A stretch of DNA of 64,000 bases from Canna indica (taxonomy: Eukaryota > Streptophyta > Magnoliopsida > Zingiberales > Cannaceae). The stretch's first letter is position 1, and every line of letters starts with the position of its first letter. The translations under genes and the position numbers were made by a program. Shown here piece by piece: positions 46,231 through 59,080 of this stretch. Below the pieces are notes generated by a model. That model worked only from the letters and a program-made list of their open reading frames with translations, was not told the origin of the DNA and did not search any database. The stretch is taken from the NCBI GenBank assembly GCA_034359265.1, contig CP136894.1, positions 26,752,501 through 26,816,500 of the forward strand, written 5' to 3'.

Positions 46231-46386
46231 TCCCAAGCGCACACATCTTCTTATCATTCTCTTTCATTTGGTTTTCTCTAACTTTCTCATAGTTTTCAAA
46301 ATTTGGTATCCCAAGCGCACACATCTTCTTATCATTCTCTTTCATTTGGTTTTCTCTAACTTTCTCATAGTTTTCAAAATTTGGGG
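46231..46386. repeat. Exact 78-bp tandem duplication in an ORF1 exon
   Basis: Two copies of a 78-base unit starting TCCCAAGCGCACACATC begin at 46231 and 46309 and appear identical over at least 75 bases. The length is a multiple of three, so 26 residues (PNFENYEKVRENQMKENDKK + MCALGI) are repeated in frame. A splice acceptor (TTTTGCAG on the minus strand) directly precedes the first copy. Confidence 0.95.
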
Positions 46387-46979
46387 CTGCAAAATGGAAA
46401 CATACTTGAATTAGTGACTTGTGTACTAAAATTTTTTTATTAAAAAAGAAATATGGTTTAAACAATGATTATTTGAAAGCTTATAATTCCATACCTGCAT
46501 TAGTGACTAGTTCCTACGAAATATTCATGCCCACTGTCAGTTCCATATTTGACCATTGTCCAGCGTTATCATCGGGTTCTTTCCTTTCCAGATTCTGAAT
46601 CAATTCCCGATTTTTATTAAACTCTAGATGGTTGACACTAAGTTGATGGTCCACATAAAGCTCAATTATTTTGTCTGATCTCCTCAAACCAAGTTGTGCA
46701 ATCTTTCTAACATCCTCATCACACTTCACATATGACAGTCCACTAACAAAGGTCTCCCCATCATTTTTGTAGTAAACTTTAGAATCCTTATGATATTTCA
46801 GATGTTCCACCAAAGTTTCAGTTATCCCTCTCATCATAATCAAATCGGGATCTTGAAATGAAGACCACTTCAAACCACCCACATAGTGCTTCGTCGGCCT
46901 ATTGATAAACCTTCCAGCGTAGTTAACAACAATCTTAATCATATCACTCATAGTTGTTGTCACTGTAAATAATGATTAA

Positions 46980-48480
46980 GACAGAGACATCAAAAAGGAC
47001 TGCATCAGGTGTAAAATCAATTGACACAACCAAAGCTTGCCATAAACAAAAGAATTCAAAGCATTAGAACTTCATTGCAACAACCAAAGCATGGAAGTGT
47101 TTTTCCTGATGTTATGTTTACAAAATAAGGTTGGTTCATCTCTAGCTTCTGTATGAATGTCAAGATATGAGAAAGTAAGTGTTTATTGAAAAATATTCTC
47201 ACTAAGGGGCTGTTTGGTTGCCTACAATTGATTTGCAGGCAACTAAATTTACAGCATCTATAACTTTTAATTGTTTGGTTGCCTAGGATTTAAATTTTGC
47301 AGCCTACATTTGCTGACTGCAAAAGTGGCTACAGGCCCAAAAACCTGCAGCCCTTACTTACAGCCTGCAAGTAAGGCTTTGTTAACATCCTTGCTTCATT
47401 GTTATTTGCCCCTAAAATATTATGGCAGAACTAGCTTCCCCCCTTGTCATTCATTACTGCTAAGAGACAAACAATATCAAATCATTCTCATCCAAAATTG
47501 TTGCTCAAAGCTCAAACTTTTCAACTCTAAAAGAATATTTAAACTCCAAAAGAACTCAGTATGTGTTTAGGCAAGCAGCCAAAGTGGCATTTGAGTTCAA
47601 TTAGCGCAACTTTTGTTCAATGATTAGGGTTCAGTGGATCTAGAAGTAGTATTAAATTCTTTACATGCATTATATTAATTCAAATTCTTTGAGCAGCCAA
47701 AGCTGACCTTAATTATGCTATCTCATTATTTAATTTGACAAGTATTGGTCAAATCAAGCAAATGTCACCTCATGAAAGAAAGCACAACATGATTCCAAGC
47801 TGTCACCAGATTTATACTTTTCTCCTTGCTTTTATTTATCCCTTCCTTCCACTTCCGCTTCCACTCTAATTTTTAAATTTAATCATGATTTACTATTTTT
47901 ATATCTATTTTGGAGGACTAAATTGGTTCAAGAATTTTCATATTGAGCTAATTCAATACTAATGCTAGTGTTAATTCATATTAACTTGGTTGTAAAAGAA
48001 TGATTATTTATTAGTGCTAATGCTAATTCAGTACTAATATTAGTATGAATTCAGTATTGAGCTAGTACTGATCAGTATGAATTCATATTGATATCAGTAC
48101 TGTATTCGTGTGATGCCCCAGAGTACAATGGCAAATACAAATTAATATTTAAAGTTGATGCATTTGAAAACAGCTAACAATTGTAAGCTTATGTCACCAC
48201 ACTTAATACCGTAATCAGCAAAGATACAGAACAAGATATATAACAGTTGAATTCATATTCCAATCAAAGCAAGTCTCATGAGAAAAAGATAATGGCTTTA
48301 CCCAAGATTTATATTCCAATCAAAACAACAAAAATATAATCAGCATAGACAAAGATCATCTGGTCTTCACTAACAACTCTTAGAAGAAGAAAAGAAAATT
48401 CAGCATATCATTACTGATAAACTTAATCAGTAAATCCAAATCCAAAATCCAAATCCAAAATCCAAAAAGTATATCTACAT
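46980..48480. other. Between the two CACTA-2 genes
   Basis: No gene. GGGGCTGTTTGGTTGCC at 47214 resembles a hAT or Tourist MITE end, with TTGTTTGGTTGCCTAGG at 47272, but no opposite end. 47940-48110 holds CAGTACTAATATTAGTATGAATTCA-like palindromic words. Confidence 0.5.
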
Positions 48481-48492
48481 TAGGAGAACAAA

Positions 48493-51400
48493 CTAAGAGA
48501 ACACATGGTCATCCTCATCATCTTCATATGAAATGATCAGTTCGTCCTCTTCACTATCTTCACTTAGGATATCCTTACAAAAAGCATCATCCTCTTTCAA
48601 TGGAACATCAAATATTTGTAACTGCATATCGCTATCATCAACATCCATTGACATACTGTAATCACTTCCCACCAGTTGTTGGTACGGCTCCTTATCTAAT
48701 TCATCATCTTCTTCATCCGGAAAGTCAAAGTTGTCTCTTGGAGTATTTTTATAATAATTTTCCAACTATTACCTAACTTTATATCAGGCACATAATAGCA
48801 TTGTTTGGCTTGATATGCAAGAACATAAGGCTGATGTTTATACCATGTTGACTTTGTGTCTACACTTGTAAGTTCAAAACTATCTTTGCAAATTCCAGAT
48901 GTCCCTTTTCTTGACCCGAGGTTCCACCAATCACATTTGAAGAGAACCACTTTATTTTCACCTTGATATTCTAATTCAACAATGTCATTCAAAACACCAT
49001 AGAAATCAATCTCCTTTCCTTCATGTTCGCCCGATACAACAACACCACTATTTTGAGTTTTTCTATACTCTTCAATATCTTTCATATTGAACCTAAACCC
49101 ATTTATGATGCATCGCTTGTAATGTTGAACTCGTCGATCTGGACCCCGAGATAAAGCACGAAGTTGTTTATTAACTTCACCAGGACTTGGATGCTTTAAA
49201 TCCTTCACCTAGAAAGTAGATATTTAAAAATAATTAATTATATGTAGAGTTATAGCATTATTAACTAAATATATAGTAGTTACCTGCATTTCAAACCACT
49301 TTGGAAACATTTGCTCGTGTCTCTCATTCACTTTAAGTGGACTTGCTTACTTTAACAGGTTTTTATGCTCTCTGTGATATAAAATTATAGAATTACAGAT
49401 ATTTTAAACTTAGAAGGTAATAGAAATAAGTTATAATAAACTTAGAAGTACCAAATGTCACGTACTCAGCATATTTTTGGACTTCATCGCAATTTTCCAA
49501 AATATAGAAATGAGCTTTATGAATTTCAGCTTTTGACAATGTTCGATAGCTGAAGTGTTTGGGCAGACGACCATTGTATGAAAAAATCGAGAATCCTTCT
49601 TTGTAAAAACTGTCATCAAAATTTCTCCCTCCTATATCATGTTTGGTATCAACACCATGGACATACATTGAGCAAAATGAGAGAGCCTCGTTAAAAATAT
49701 AGGCTTCTGCTATTGACTCTTCCGGACGAGCTTTATTACTCACGTATTGTTTGAAAGTGTGCATGCATCTACAAAAAGAGTTCAACAAGTTAGCAGTAAC
49801 TTCACAAGTCACACCAACTTAGCAAGTAAGATTATGTTACCTTTCCAATACGATACATCCATCGAGGTTGTATTGGTCCCCCGAGGACGGCCTCCTTTAC
49901 AAGGTGAATGGGCAAGTGAACAATAATATCAAAAAACGATCGAGGGAATAGCATTTCCAACTTACATAAAGTAAGAGCTATCCCTTTTTCCAAGCGTTCC
50001 AAATTATCCAACCTCAATGTCTTTGAGCACAACTCTTTAAAGAATAATCCAAGCTCAATTATTGGTTCACACACTTCTTTTGGCAGATACGTACGTATTG
50101 CAGGTGCTAGTAACCGTTGCAAAAAGATATGATAATCATGACTTTTCAAACCAGACAATTGTCCATCAGAATTGATACATCGAGAAAAATTTGATGCATA
50201 CCCATCTGGTAACTTCAGTGATTGCCAAAATTCACATATACTCTTTCGTTCTTCATTAGACAAGGAATAACATGCTGGAGGCATCATTAATTTCTTGCCT
50301 TTCATGACGGGGTGTAGATCCTTTTTAATTCCCAATACTTGCAAGTCTAGCCTAGAATTAAGTGTATCCTTACTTTTTCCAGGAATATTCAATAAAATCC
50401 TCAACATAGCTTCAGCCACATTCTTTTCTATATGCATTACGTCAAGATTATGACATAGTAAACATGTATTCCAGTAAGGGAGTGTGAAGAATATTGAATG
50501 TTTTGTCCAATTTAATTCGTATTCCTCACGCTTCCTCTTTCCCGTTCCATTCATACCCTTTCCAAACACAATAGATCTGCACTTCTTTATTTGACGTAAA
50601 GTATCATCTGCACTCAATAATTTTGGAGGTTGGCGATGCTCTTTTGTACCATCAAAGGTGGATTTATTTTCCCTCCATTTATGATCAGTTGGTAAAAAGC
50701 GACGATGAGCCATGTAGCATATCTTACGTCCATTACTTAACCGCATTGAAGATGTACCCTCATTGCAAACTGGATAAGCTAATTTTCCTTTGGTACTCCA
50801 ACCCGATAAGTTAGCATACGCAGGAAAATCGCTAATGGTCCATAAAAGCGCGGCACGTAGCTGAAACATACTCCCAATCGAGGCATCAAAAGTTTCCAAT
50901 CCATCTTGCCATAATTCTCTCAAGTCTTTGTTTAACGGCTGTAAGAACACATCAATATCATTTCCAGGAGACTTGGGTCCAGGAATAAGTAATGACAAAA
51001 TAAGGAATGATTGTTTCATGATCTCCATGGTGGTAAATTGTAATTTACAAGCAACACGGGCCACATGCTATACGATGTGCTCATGTTAGAGAAAGGATAT
51101 ATTAAACCCATCGATTGAAAGTGCAAGCCTAACATTACGAGGCTCACTTGCAAATGAAGCATTCACTTTATCAAACTCTTTCCATGCTAAGCCATCTGCA
51201 GGATGCCGCAAGATATTAGCCTCCTCAACATGCTTGTCTTTGTGCCACCTCATATCCATAGAGACACCTTTGTTTAAAAACAATCTTTGCAGTCTTGGTT
51301 TAATTGGAAAATAACGCAAGATCTTGTGAGGAACGTTATGCCCATTAGCTTTTTTGCCTATCCATCTTGACTCGAGACAAGTAGGGCAGGTTACCTCATG

Positions 51401-52063
51401 TTCATTTGCACCCCAATATAGGACACAATCGTTTTTACAAACATCAATTTTAGTATAGGTCAGCCCCAAATCCAGCATCACCAGTTTTGCTTCGTAGAAA
51501 GAATTAGGGACATTAGAGTCCTCTGGAAGCACCTCTTTAAACAGTTGCAGGAGCATGTTAAAAGATTTTTGAGTCCAATTGTTCATGGACATGAGGTGTA
51601 ACAATTTGACAACGAAAGATAATTTTGTAAATGATTTACAGCCCGGATACAGTTCTTTATTAGCATCCCTTGTAAGATTAAGCAACTTTTTAACTCCTTT
51701 TTGTTCACTTTTATTCCTTTGACCAAATTCCTCTTCATATGGACCTCTAAAAATATCATTTAGCATCCCTTGCATATTATCTCGCTCTTGCTCTTCTTCA
51801 TCTTCATGATCATCATAGCGATTGGACGCGGTAAATTCTCAGTGATGTATCCAAGTATCATAACTTTGCTCAATGTCGTGTACAATAAGATGCTGCTATA
51901 CAACTTTTCGATTATGCTTGTTAATGTTGTTGCATCTCGTACAGGGACAACGAATCTTAGCACTTAGTTTTACGTATTTGTATGCAAAATTGAGAAAATT
52001 CTTTACGCCATTAAGATAATCCGCTGAGAATCTATCTGTGAGTTCCATCCATCCCTTATCCAT
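48493..52063 (-). pseudogene. CACTA-2 TNP2/TNPD transposase, nearly complete
   Basis: ATG at 52063 starts MDKGWMELTDRFSADYLNGV; IRCPCTRCNN gives the N-terminal zinc motif. Next come QGMLNDIFRGPY, a conserved block to FDKVNASFASEPRNVRLALS, the TNP2 core (LLIPGPKSPGNDIDVFLQPL, LRAALLWTISDFPAYANLSG, CHNLDVMHIEKNVAEAMLRI), and DUF4218 (HDYHIFLQRLLAPAIRTYLP). A GT donor at 49841 and an AG acceptor near 49770 join to MHTFKQYV. A short exon near 49330-49283 (EQMFPKWFEMQ) and DUF4216 (49208-48696) follow, then an acidic tail to 48493. Lesions: stops near 51895, 51842 and 51092 and a frameshift near 48750. The protein would catalyse CACTA excision and insertion. Confidence 0.9.
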
Positions 52064-54840
52064 CTAAAAAAAGAACCAGATTTTAATTTTCTATATTAGT
52101 TTACATATTATTAAATCTTCTATTATGAAGTAACATATACCCCAAATCATAATTATTAATTAATTAATTATAAAAAGACCAGTCTCACTCATGCAAATCA
52201 TTTAGGCCCATTCGGTGAAATAGCATATCTTTTTAAATTTATGTTTAACATATTGGATAGTAGGGTTGATGTTGAGGATGCTATTGTTTCTTTTTATGTT
52301 CAGTTAATTAGTAAGCAAATTTGTACAGTTCATTCTATTTGAATATGATATGTTTTAATTGCAAAGAGTATTTCTTATTTCACTTGAATTATTGAAATCT
52401 CATTACTTGAGGTATTAAGTAACCCCTCTACTAATTCTGATTCTTTGATCAATTATGCAAAAATGTTATGTTTTATATGCATAAAAAAATTATAGCAAAA
52501 AGAAAGAGCAAGTAAACTATTGTGAACATCAACAACAAAAGCTTACATAAAATTTTGAAACTATTGTGAACAGCGACAACAAAAGCTTACAAAAGAACAG
52601 CAACAACAAAAAGAAGAAGAAAATTGAACAATGAGGAAGGAGGCCGGATCAATACCTTAGTTTGAGAGATCGGAGAGAGTGCAGCGTCCGATATGAGAGT
52701 CTAAGAGAGATCAGAGATCTTGATGCTTGATGGCTCAAAAAAGAACCAACCATTAAAAAAAAAATTAAAAAGAAAAACTTAGCAATCAATATGGTAATTA
52801 GGTAAAGCAATATGCAAATCTGCACATTTTGTTGACAAGAACAATTTACATAGTAAATGCGAAAACATAAGTGAGAAGATTTCATCAAAAAATTGATTAA
52901 GAAGCATTTACCAATAAAGACCTAGAATTGTAAAATTTGAAAAATAATATTTTTCATATTTATACCACCCATATCCTGTACACACACTTTTCCTTTTAAA
53001 TATAAGAAAATGAAGCAAGGTTCAAAGGAGATTCTACCCTCACAAGAAATTTTAAGTAACCAGCTTAAATTTGTCTACTTACGAAGCATATCCTTTTCTC
53101 GGATAAAATAGGACTACCTAAATCACAGATCCGAAGGAGGAGAAGAGTAAGAGGGATGCAGTGGTGGAGGAGGAGAAGAACACAAATAGAAACTATAATT
53201 TCATATATGAATATTGAGTCTCATAAAACAATCACTATGCTTGAAAATGGAGAAACAATAATAGGGATATACTAACATATTTGCAAAATCAATTTATGCT
53301 TGCAAATGGAGATCCAAATCTGAAATCACACAGAGTAGTTGAGAGCAAGATGGGTGGGCAATAGCCGAGACTGAAGTGGAAATTAGAATAGCAGTCAATG
53401 ATTAACTAACAACTAACTATCATAAGATTACTTAATATAATGCAATATTAAGAGTTGATAACATCATATGTCACTGAAATCCTAGAGCTGCATACACAAT
53501 ACACACCATGCAAAAGAAGTGTCAGACAATTACCTATGTGTAAGGAACCAGATTAAAACAACATTCAGGTTCACAAGGCATTATAGTTGTCTCATAGCTC
53601 GCAATTGACATGTGACTAGAACACTATATTAGCTTCATATGCAATCTTATGTTCCGTCTCCAATCTTCAGTTAGAGGACTGTGTTCTTGATCATTGAGGA
53701 TCCTAAGGTTGATTAATTGTTGCATTTCTTTCATGTATGCTTTCTTTATTCCTATTCCTATTCTGAATTATAACCTCTTATGACTTGAGATTTTGGACTG
53801 TATTACATCCTTATTTACTACCTGCATGCTAAAATATTAAGATCCTATAGTTTAATGTCATTCCTTAAGCTACGTGGTTGTCCATAAGTTTAAATTCGTA
53901 GAAAGACTTAGCTAATGTTTAAAGTTTCTATAAGAAATAATGACATGAAAGATGCTATTATTCTACTTGTCTTATAAATAGTATATCCTATTGTTAAATA
54001 GAAAATAATCATCTAAATATTACTTTGCCGCCTAATTTGGTACAACCATGTCCTATAGTCACTCCTACCAATTTGGCTTTACTTTACCAAGTATAGTTTT
54101 TAATAAAAAGACAACTTACATATGGATTAACTGATAATTGATATTAGATAAAGATAAAAGATAAACAGTAGTTGTAGTATATTTAACTTTAGCATCTCAG
54201 AGTTGTATTAGCAAAGATTTAGAACTTAGAAGGCAAAAACAAATATATGAGAAAAAGTAAAACAAATATACTATTGTTCATAGGTTATTTTTGTTAACCA
54301 TAATCTTAACAATATACTACTGATATTAAATAAAGAGAGATGGTTCAAGGAGTTATATAAGTATATGACAGATTTGGACATAGCTCATCTCTATGTGAAT
54401 TAAAGAATACTCATAATCAAAATAACTGGTTGGTATTAATGAATACTTTATTTCTTTCCAATTCATCGCCTTAATGGATCTCAGGCAACATAATTAAAGA
54501 ATACCTGGTTGGGAAGCTTGTTACAAAATTCATCACTTGATGGATCTCAAGCGAGATAGTTTAATCCAAATCAAGAATAGTATGCCTCAATTATGCAAAT
54601 AGAAAACCACATCAAGACATAATTAAATGTTGTTGACTCAATTAAGGGACATGGAAAAATCTAGGTCAAATAAACCATACATGAAGAGCAATGTTTTTAA
54701 ACTCGGAATGAATCTAACATCGATGGAACCATTACTTGGTTGGTTGAAAGGAGAAAAGCATGCTGATCATTGCATCAGCATGCTTGAACTAAATTTACAA
54801 ACAAGATATTGATAGCTTAGATTAATAGGAAATAAAGAAT
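52064..54840. other. CACTA-2 upstream of transposase, no gene recognised
   Basis: AT-rich; GAACAGCAACAACAAAA-type words near 52560-52600. No product recognised in the short frames. Confidence 0.45.
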
Positions 54841-55385
54841 TTAATTTCCAACCTACTATTGTTGTCGCCTGTCAGATGAGGAGATGAGACCGAAGGTTTT
54901 CGACGTCGTCGAATGAGAAGGACTGCGGGAGATCAACAGGAAGTTAGGGCGCAGGTTAGGGCACCAGTGTGAAGGAGAGAGGGAGAATGGGAGATTACCG
55001 TCCGCTGGAAATGTAAAGAGGAGGTCCGCCTGAGGAGCGACTGGAAAGATATGGGGGATTGCCGACTACCGATATGGGGGAGAAGGGGAATAGGGGTTAG
55101 GAGAGATTTTTGTGGCCGTGTGGGGGAGAAGAGTCGGGAGAGTTGGCGACAGACGGCGGGGGAAGACGTTGAACTTTGACCAGCGTCGAGCTCTTGGGGC
55201 ACTGCGTCTGCACCGCGCAACTGCAGCCAACAGATTGGGGATGAAGAGTCGCCGAGTAGGGAGGAGTCGGGAGAATGAAAAAAAGAAAGAAAGATAAAAT
55301 ACCCGTCTATGTATTAGTCCATTAGGGTTAGGGATAAGTTAAACTCGGAGGCAAAAATACCCACCTAAAATTTTACCAATTTTTT
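54841..55385. other. GC-richer block near the 5' end of CACTA-2
   Basis: Purine-rich on the plus strand with overlapping short frames (for example 55220-54933 minus). On the minus strand it lies between the terminal repeats and the transposase, so it is probably the promoter and first leader exon of the element. Confidence 0.35.
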
Positions 55386-55389
55386 TATT

Positions 55390-55784
55390 TTTTAATTATT
55401 TTATCATCTATGGCGCACGTAATTTGCCACAGAATATCGGGATAAATTTGTGGCAAAAAATGTTGTCGCAAATGCTTGCCACAGAATATCGTGACAAACT
55501 TGTGGCAAAAATTTTATCGCAAACGCTTGCCACAGTAGAATATTTTGAATTAGTTGCAAAACATGTTGTCATAAATTTAAAAAACTATAAATTTTGAATA
55601 TATACTCAATTATTAGTGACAAACATAGTGGCAAAATTAGAAAAATTGTCACAAATTGTTCGAACTTATACTTTTAACCATGAAAATAATTTTGCGACAA
55701 ATTTTGTCACAGATTATACCTTTTATGGCCATTGTTATTGGTCACTCCAAAATTTTGCCACAAATTCTTATTTTTTTTGTAGTG
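55390..55784. repeat. Subterminal repeats, right end of CACTA-2
   Basis: TTGCCACAGAATATCG(T/G)G(A/G) and ACAAA(C/T)TTGTGGCAAAAA alternate, with a repeated 60-base unit at about 55425 and 55482. Confidence 0.8.
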
Positions 55785-56091
55785 AGATTCATATTCAATC
55801 ATCTCTCATTTACTATCAAATCATATCATATCATATCCAATGAAGCAAACATACCATAACTTCATTAATTTATCAACAAAAATAAACGTCTCATCTTGTT
55901 GTTAGTTGAGTTTGAAGCTTAAATATTAATTTTACAGTACTACACCAACATACCAGAAACGAATTGCAGTGGTGCTCAAGATCAACTACGCGGCCCCTAC
56001 TAGAGTTGTAGGGCAACACTCCTATTAGGCTTGTAGCTAACACTCTTGATTTAAGCCATAATTTGAGTTACTCACTTACTAACCTAATGAA
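55785..56091. other. Unassigned spacer
   Basis: ATCATATCATATC microrepeats near 55820; otherwise no recognised content. Confidence 0.4.
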
Positions 56092-57167
56092 TGTAAATGA
56101 AATAAATCACACTAGAGGGGGACGAAAATATCTATTAGCTAATGTGAAACTAAATGGCAAGTATCCAATTCATTTAATGAATGACAATTTCAATATTTGA
56201 ATTCAAGCACAAAACAAGTAATATATCAAATGAGCACAAACACACAATTTAAATAATGGTAGCACAAAAATTTATAGTAGTTTGACAATCTTGCATACAT
56301 TCAATATCTAAGAACCGCACTTAGACTCTCCAACACAATTCACTAGATTAAAATTGTTTTCTTCAAGAAGATTTAGAAACCAAGATAACCATCCTCAACC
56401 CTGAACAAACCTCAAACATCTCAAGCTCCAAGAAAACCAATTCTAATCTAGTAAATCGAGTGGGTTTATGCCTCAACACCAACCACTCAATCCTAAGAGG
56501 CTAAGACCTACAACCCCTAGGTCTAGAAACAAGCTTTAAATCAACAAAAATAACTTAAAATTACATAATAAATGAAGCATAATTGAAATGATAGTACTAT
56601 TTAGCGAATGACAAGATCCTAGCTCCTCTTGATGTCTTTTGAAAATGAATCTTTCAAGGACAATGCTCAATCAAGAATGAAATATTCAAGCTAGCTAAGG
56701 ATTCCTTAAGAAATAGCTCAATAAACATGGTTTCATGAAGAGTTGTACGGCTTTGGCAAGCATAACACCTCGAAAAGTAGTCGTTATATATAGTTGACGG
56801 TCGACTGATCAGTCGAACGACCCTTCGGTCAAACCATCGATCAAAACTGCCATGAGGGGTATTTTAGCATAGTTATTTCGATTCATGTTTTGATGTTTTG
56901 GGTTTGGTGTTCAACATCATCGCCAAACATTTAAAGATTACATGAATAGTTCTAGACCCTAAAACACTAATGTTCAGAATTTTTTTATCTTCAAAGCTAC
57001 GAGCATCCTCTTCTTTGAACTCTTTATTTCATTTCTGATCTTTTCAACGGTGGACATCACACGCTTATCAACATTAAAAATAAAATTATTTTTCAATAAA
57101 CACATTAGTAACTTGTCTATTATCATTAAAATCAAGATCATAATCTAGGTTGAAAATCTTTGGAACA
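56092..57167 (-). repeat. Old SIRE-like LTR, minus orientation
   Basis: Read on the minus strand it starts TGTTCCAAAGATTTTCAACC with TTGATTTTAATGATAA, parallel to the SIRE LTR start. It keeps the GTCGACTGATCAGTCGA cluster (56797-56840), the CCTAGGGGTTGTAGGTC and AACCCACTCG region, and CCCCCTCTAGTGTG near the end. It is shorter and more diverged than the LTRs at 1202 and 60105. Ends are approximate and no primer site or purine tract is visible beside it. Confidence 0.65.
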
Positions 57168-57690
57168 TTGAAATCTATAGCCAAGTAACTTGGAGGTATA
57201 TATAGTACCGATAGAAGTTACTTGAGAATGTAAAGTTAGAAGCAATACAAAAAGTCTATCTCAAGTATAACTAATTACTCGAAAGCATCCTAAGGAAGGG
57301 AGGCTCAAGATCACTGGACTAAGTAAAAAAATTATTCTATATTAAATTATTATTATTCTAGATCCAAGTAATTAGAAGTAACCTAGAGTTGTCATAAAAA
57401 AACCAATCAATTAGATGGATGGTCTAACGGGGCTTCACATACATCATTTATTACATGCACATGGATAACAATTAATTGTATTGTGGGAGATCCCATGCCA
57501 ATATGAGGCGCATGGCTTCCCTTTCTCCTTCTCCTTCTCCTTCTCCTTCTCTTCCCATTGCCTCTCCCTCTTTGCCTCTCTTCCCGTTCCCTTCCACTCC
57601 GATCATTCCTTCTCTGTTCCTTCCCTCACCCTCCGACTAGACCGTGGTTGCCCCTCGTCGTCCCTGCCAATTTGTGGTGGTGACTGAAGC
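57168..57690. other. Unassigned, with a (TTCTCC)n microsatellite
   Basis: TTCTCC is repeated about six times at 57516-57551 and lies just upstream of the LINE fragment. No gene recognised. Confidence 0.55.
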
Positions 57691-57693
57691 TCT

Positions 57694-58064
57694 GAAACCT
57701 TCTCGACAAAACACCATCACCGAAGGGCTACTCATTTGCTGGCATCATCCGCCTTGGCTCCCCGTGTGACTCTCCGATTCGTCCAGCTGCATCTCACGTT
57801 TCTTCGACTCGGAGGACTCGCATCTCCACCTCGGATCCTATTGCATTTATTGCATATCTGGAGACTGAGTGTAAATGCTTCACGTGTTTTAAAAGGAGGC
57901 ATCAAGCATGTTGGTGCAACGAGCGTCTAGTCTACTTCCTTTGTCTTCGGTCCTCTCACCGTTGGAGAAACTGTCCTACTCGCCATGTTGCTACTGATGC
58001 TGCGTCTTCTTTAACTTCTCCTCCTGCTTCGGGGAGTTCTACTACTTCCTCTATGAAAATATAG
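57694..58064 (+). pseudogene. LINE ORF1 fragment with two zinc knuckles
   Basis: An open plus-strand frame of about 123 codons, ending TAG at 58062, has SPKGYSFAGIIRLG and then CFTCFKRRHQACWC (CX2CX4HX4C) followed by YFLCLRSSHRWRNC, a second knuckle whose first cysteine is Tyr. A Ser/Thr-rich tail follows. Paired CCHC knuckles of this spacing are usual for ORF1 proteins of plant L1-type LINEs, which bind element RNA. Stops upstream, no start codon and no reverse transcriptase downstream show it is a fragment. Confidence 0.7.
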
Positions 58065-58734
58065 GTCTCTCAGGGAACTTCTGTCGAGGGTAGTTGAAAG
58101 GAAGTTATAACTGCTACTAGAAGCAAAGTAAGAACCAAAATAAAAGAACATACGCAAACACAAGAGAATTGTTTACGTAGTTCAGTGACAAACCAGTCAC
58201 CTAATATGCAGGGCACTCACCGGACAAATGCCTAATCTACTCTCTTTAAGTACACTTACAAGTCCTCTGGATTTCACACCCGAAATCCGACTATAGTACT
58301 ATAGTGAATTGGAAATAACAAAAAAAAATATTTGCTATTACAAGTACATACCAACTTGTCTCTCTATGACATCCTAGCTACAGAGTTCCATCCTTCACAC
58401 AGCCTTGTGTTGTAGTGAGTTATCAGTCCAAAACCAAACTTTACACAGAAGATAAGAAAGATAGATTGTTGCCTTTCTGCACTCGATCAACAGTCTGCAC
58501 TTAGCAGTCTCAACCCCTATAAGACTAGCAACATAGTTTATGCACATAGGAGTTGATATAAGTGGATTCATAAGAGTAGATCAATAGGATAGGATCCGCA
58601 GTGGAGTGGATAGAAATGGATCCATCAGAGATGGTCAAATCTTCTCAAACATTCTCTCACACCTTTTATAAGTAGAGCAGGCAACCCAAAAGACATAGCC
58701 ATAACTCCACAAGAGAAACTCCTAATTTCATGAT

Positions 58735-59080
58735 GACCATTAACTCCACCAATGAATGACCAAGACCATAAAGCTTCATGATGACTATAACTCCACCAAA
58801 GTGAACGACCAAGGTCATAAAACAGTAGCTCCATGATAGCCAAAACTCCATTAAGCATCATAAAAGATTAAGTCCAAAAGTCACCATAAATGAACAAGAC
58901 CAAATGTCACCATAAATGATCAATCAAGATTAACTCCACTATAAAGCTTCATGATGACTATAACTCCCTCAAAGTGAACGACCAATGCCATAAAATAGTA
59001 GTTCCATGATGGCCAAAACTCCACTAAGCATCATAAAATACCAAGTCCAAAAGTCACCATAAGTGATCAATCAATATTAA
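58735..59080. repeat. ~173-bp tandem repeat, two copies
   Basis: AAGCTTCATGATGACTATAA begins at 58771 and at 58944; GCATCATAAAA, AAGTCCAAAAGTCACCATAA and ATCAATCAA follow in both. Confidence 0.9.

Larger units (their letters stand above)
43610..46963 (-). pseudogene. CACTA-2 ORF1 (Ptta/En-Spm, TNPA-like)
   Basis: Minus-strand exon segments: 46963-46514 (MIKIVVNYAGRFINRPTKHY and YVGGLKW, like a PB1-type N-terminal domain in plant transposon proteins); 46386-46148 (two copies of a 26-residue unit, then IIKKAKRLQQLVR); about 46000-45840 (RGPTRGIKLAKKRK, typical of the Ptta domain); 45480-45270; about 45150-45065 (MGFARREF); and 44115-43610 (ARGLGPKPDG followed by a long Glu/Lys coiled coil with one stop near 43868). 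The protein would bind subterminal repeats. The palindrome array at 44374-45030 separates the last two segments. Whether exons join in frame cannot be settled by eye. Confidence 0.7.
42199..55784 (-). mobile_element. CACTA-2: 13.6-kb En/Spm element, best preserved copy
   Basis: Ends are CACTACAAAAAAAATGAAAT (42199) and, as reverse complement, CACTACAAAAAAAATAAGAA (55784). AGA lies outside each end (42196-42198, 55785-55787). Genes read on the minus strand: TNP2/TNPD transposase in four exons (52063-48493) then ORF1 (46963-43610). Terminal regions (42199-42770 and 55390-55784) carry TTTGCCACAGAATATCGTGG-type repeats. Transposase has only a few lesions. Confidence 0.95.

Noticed and set aside
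47214..47330. MITE end GGGGCTGTTTGGTTGCC
   Set aside because: No opposite terminus or duplication found within 1 kb, so not called as an element.
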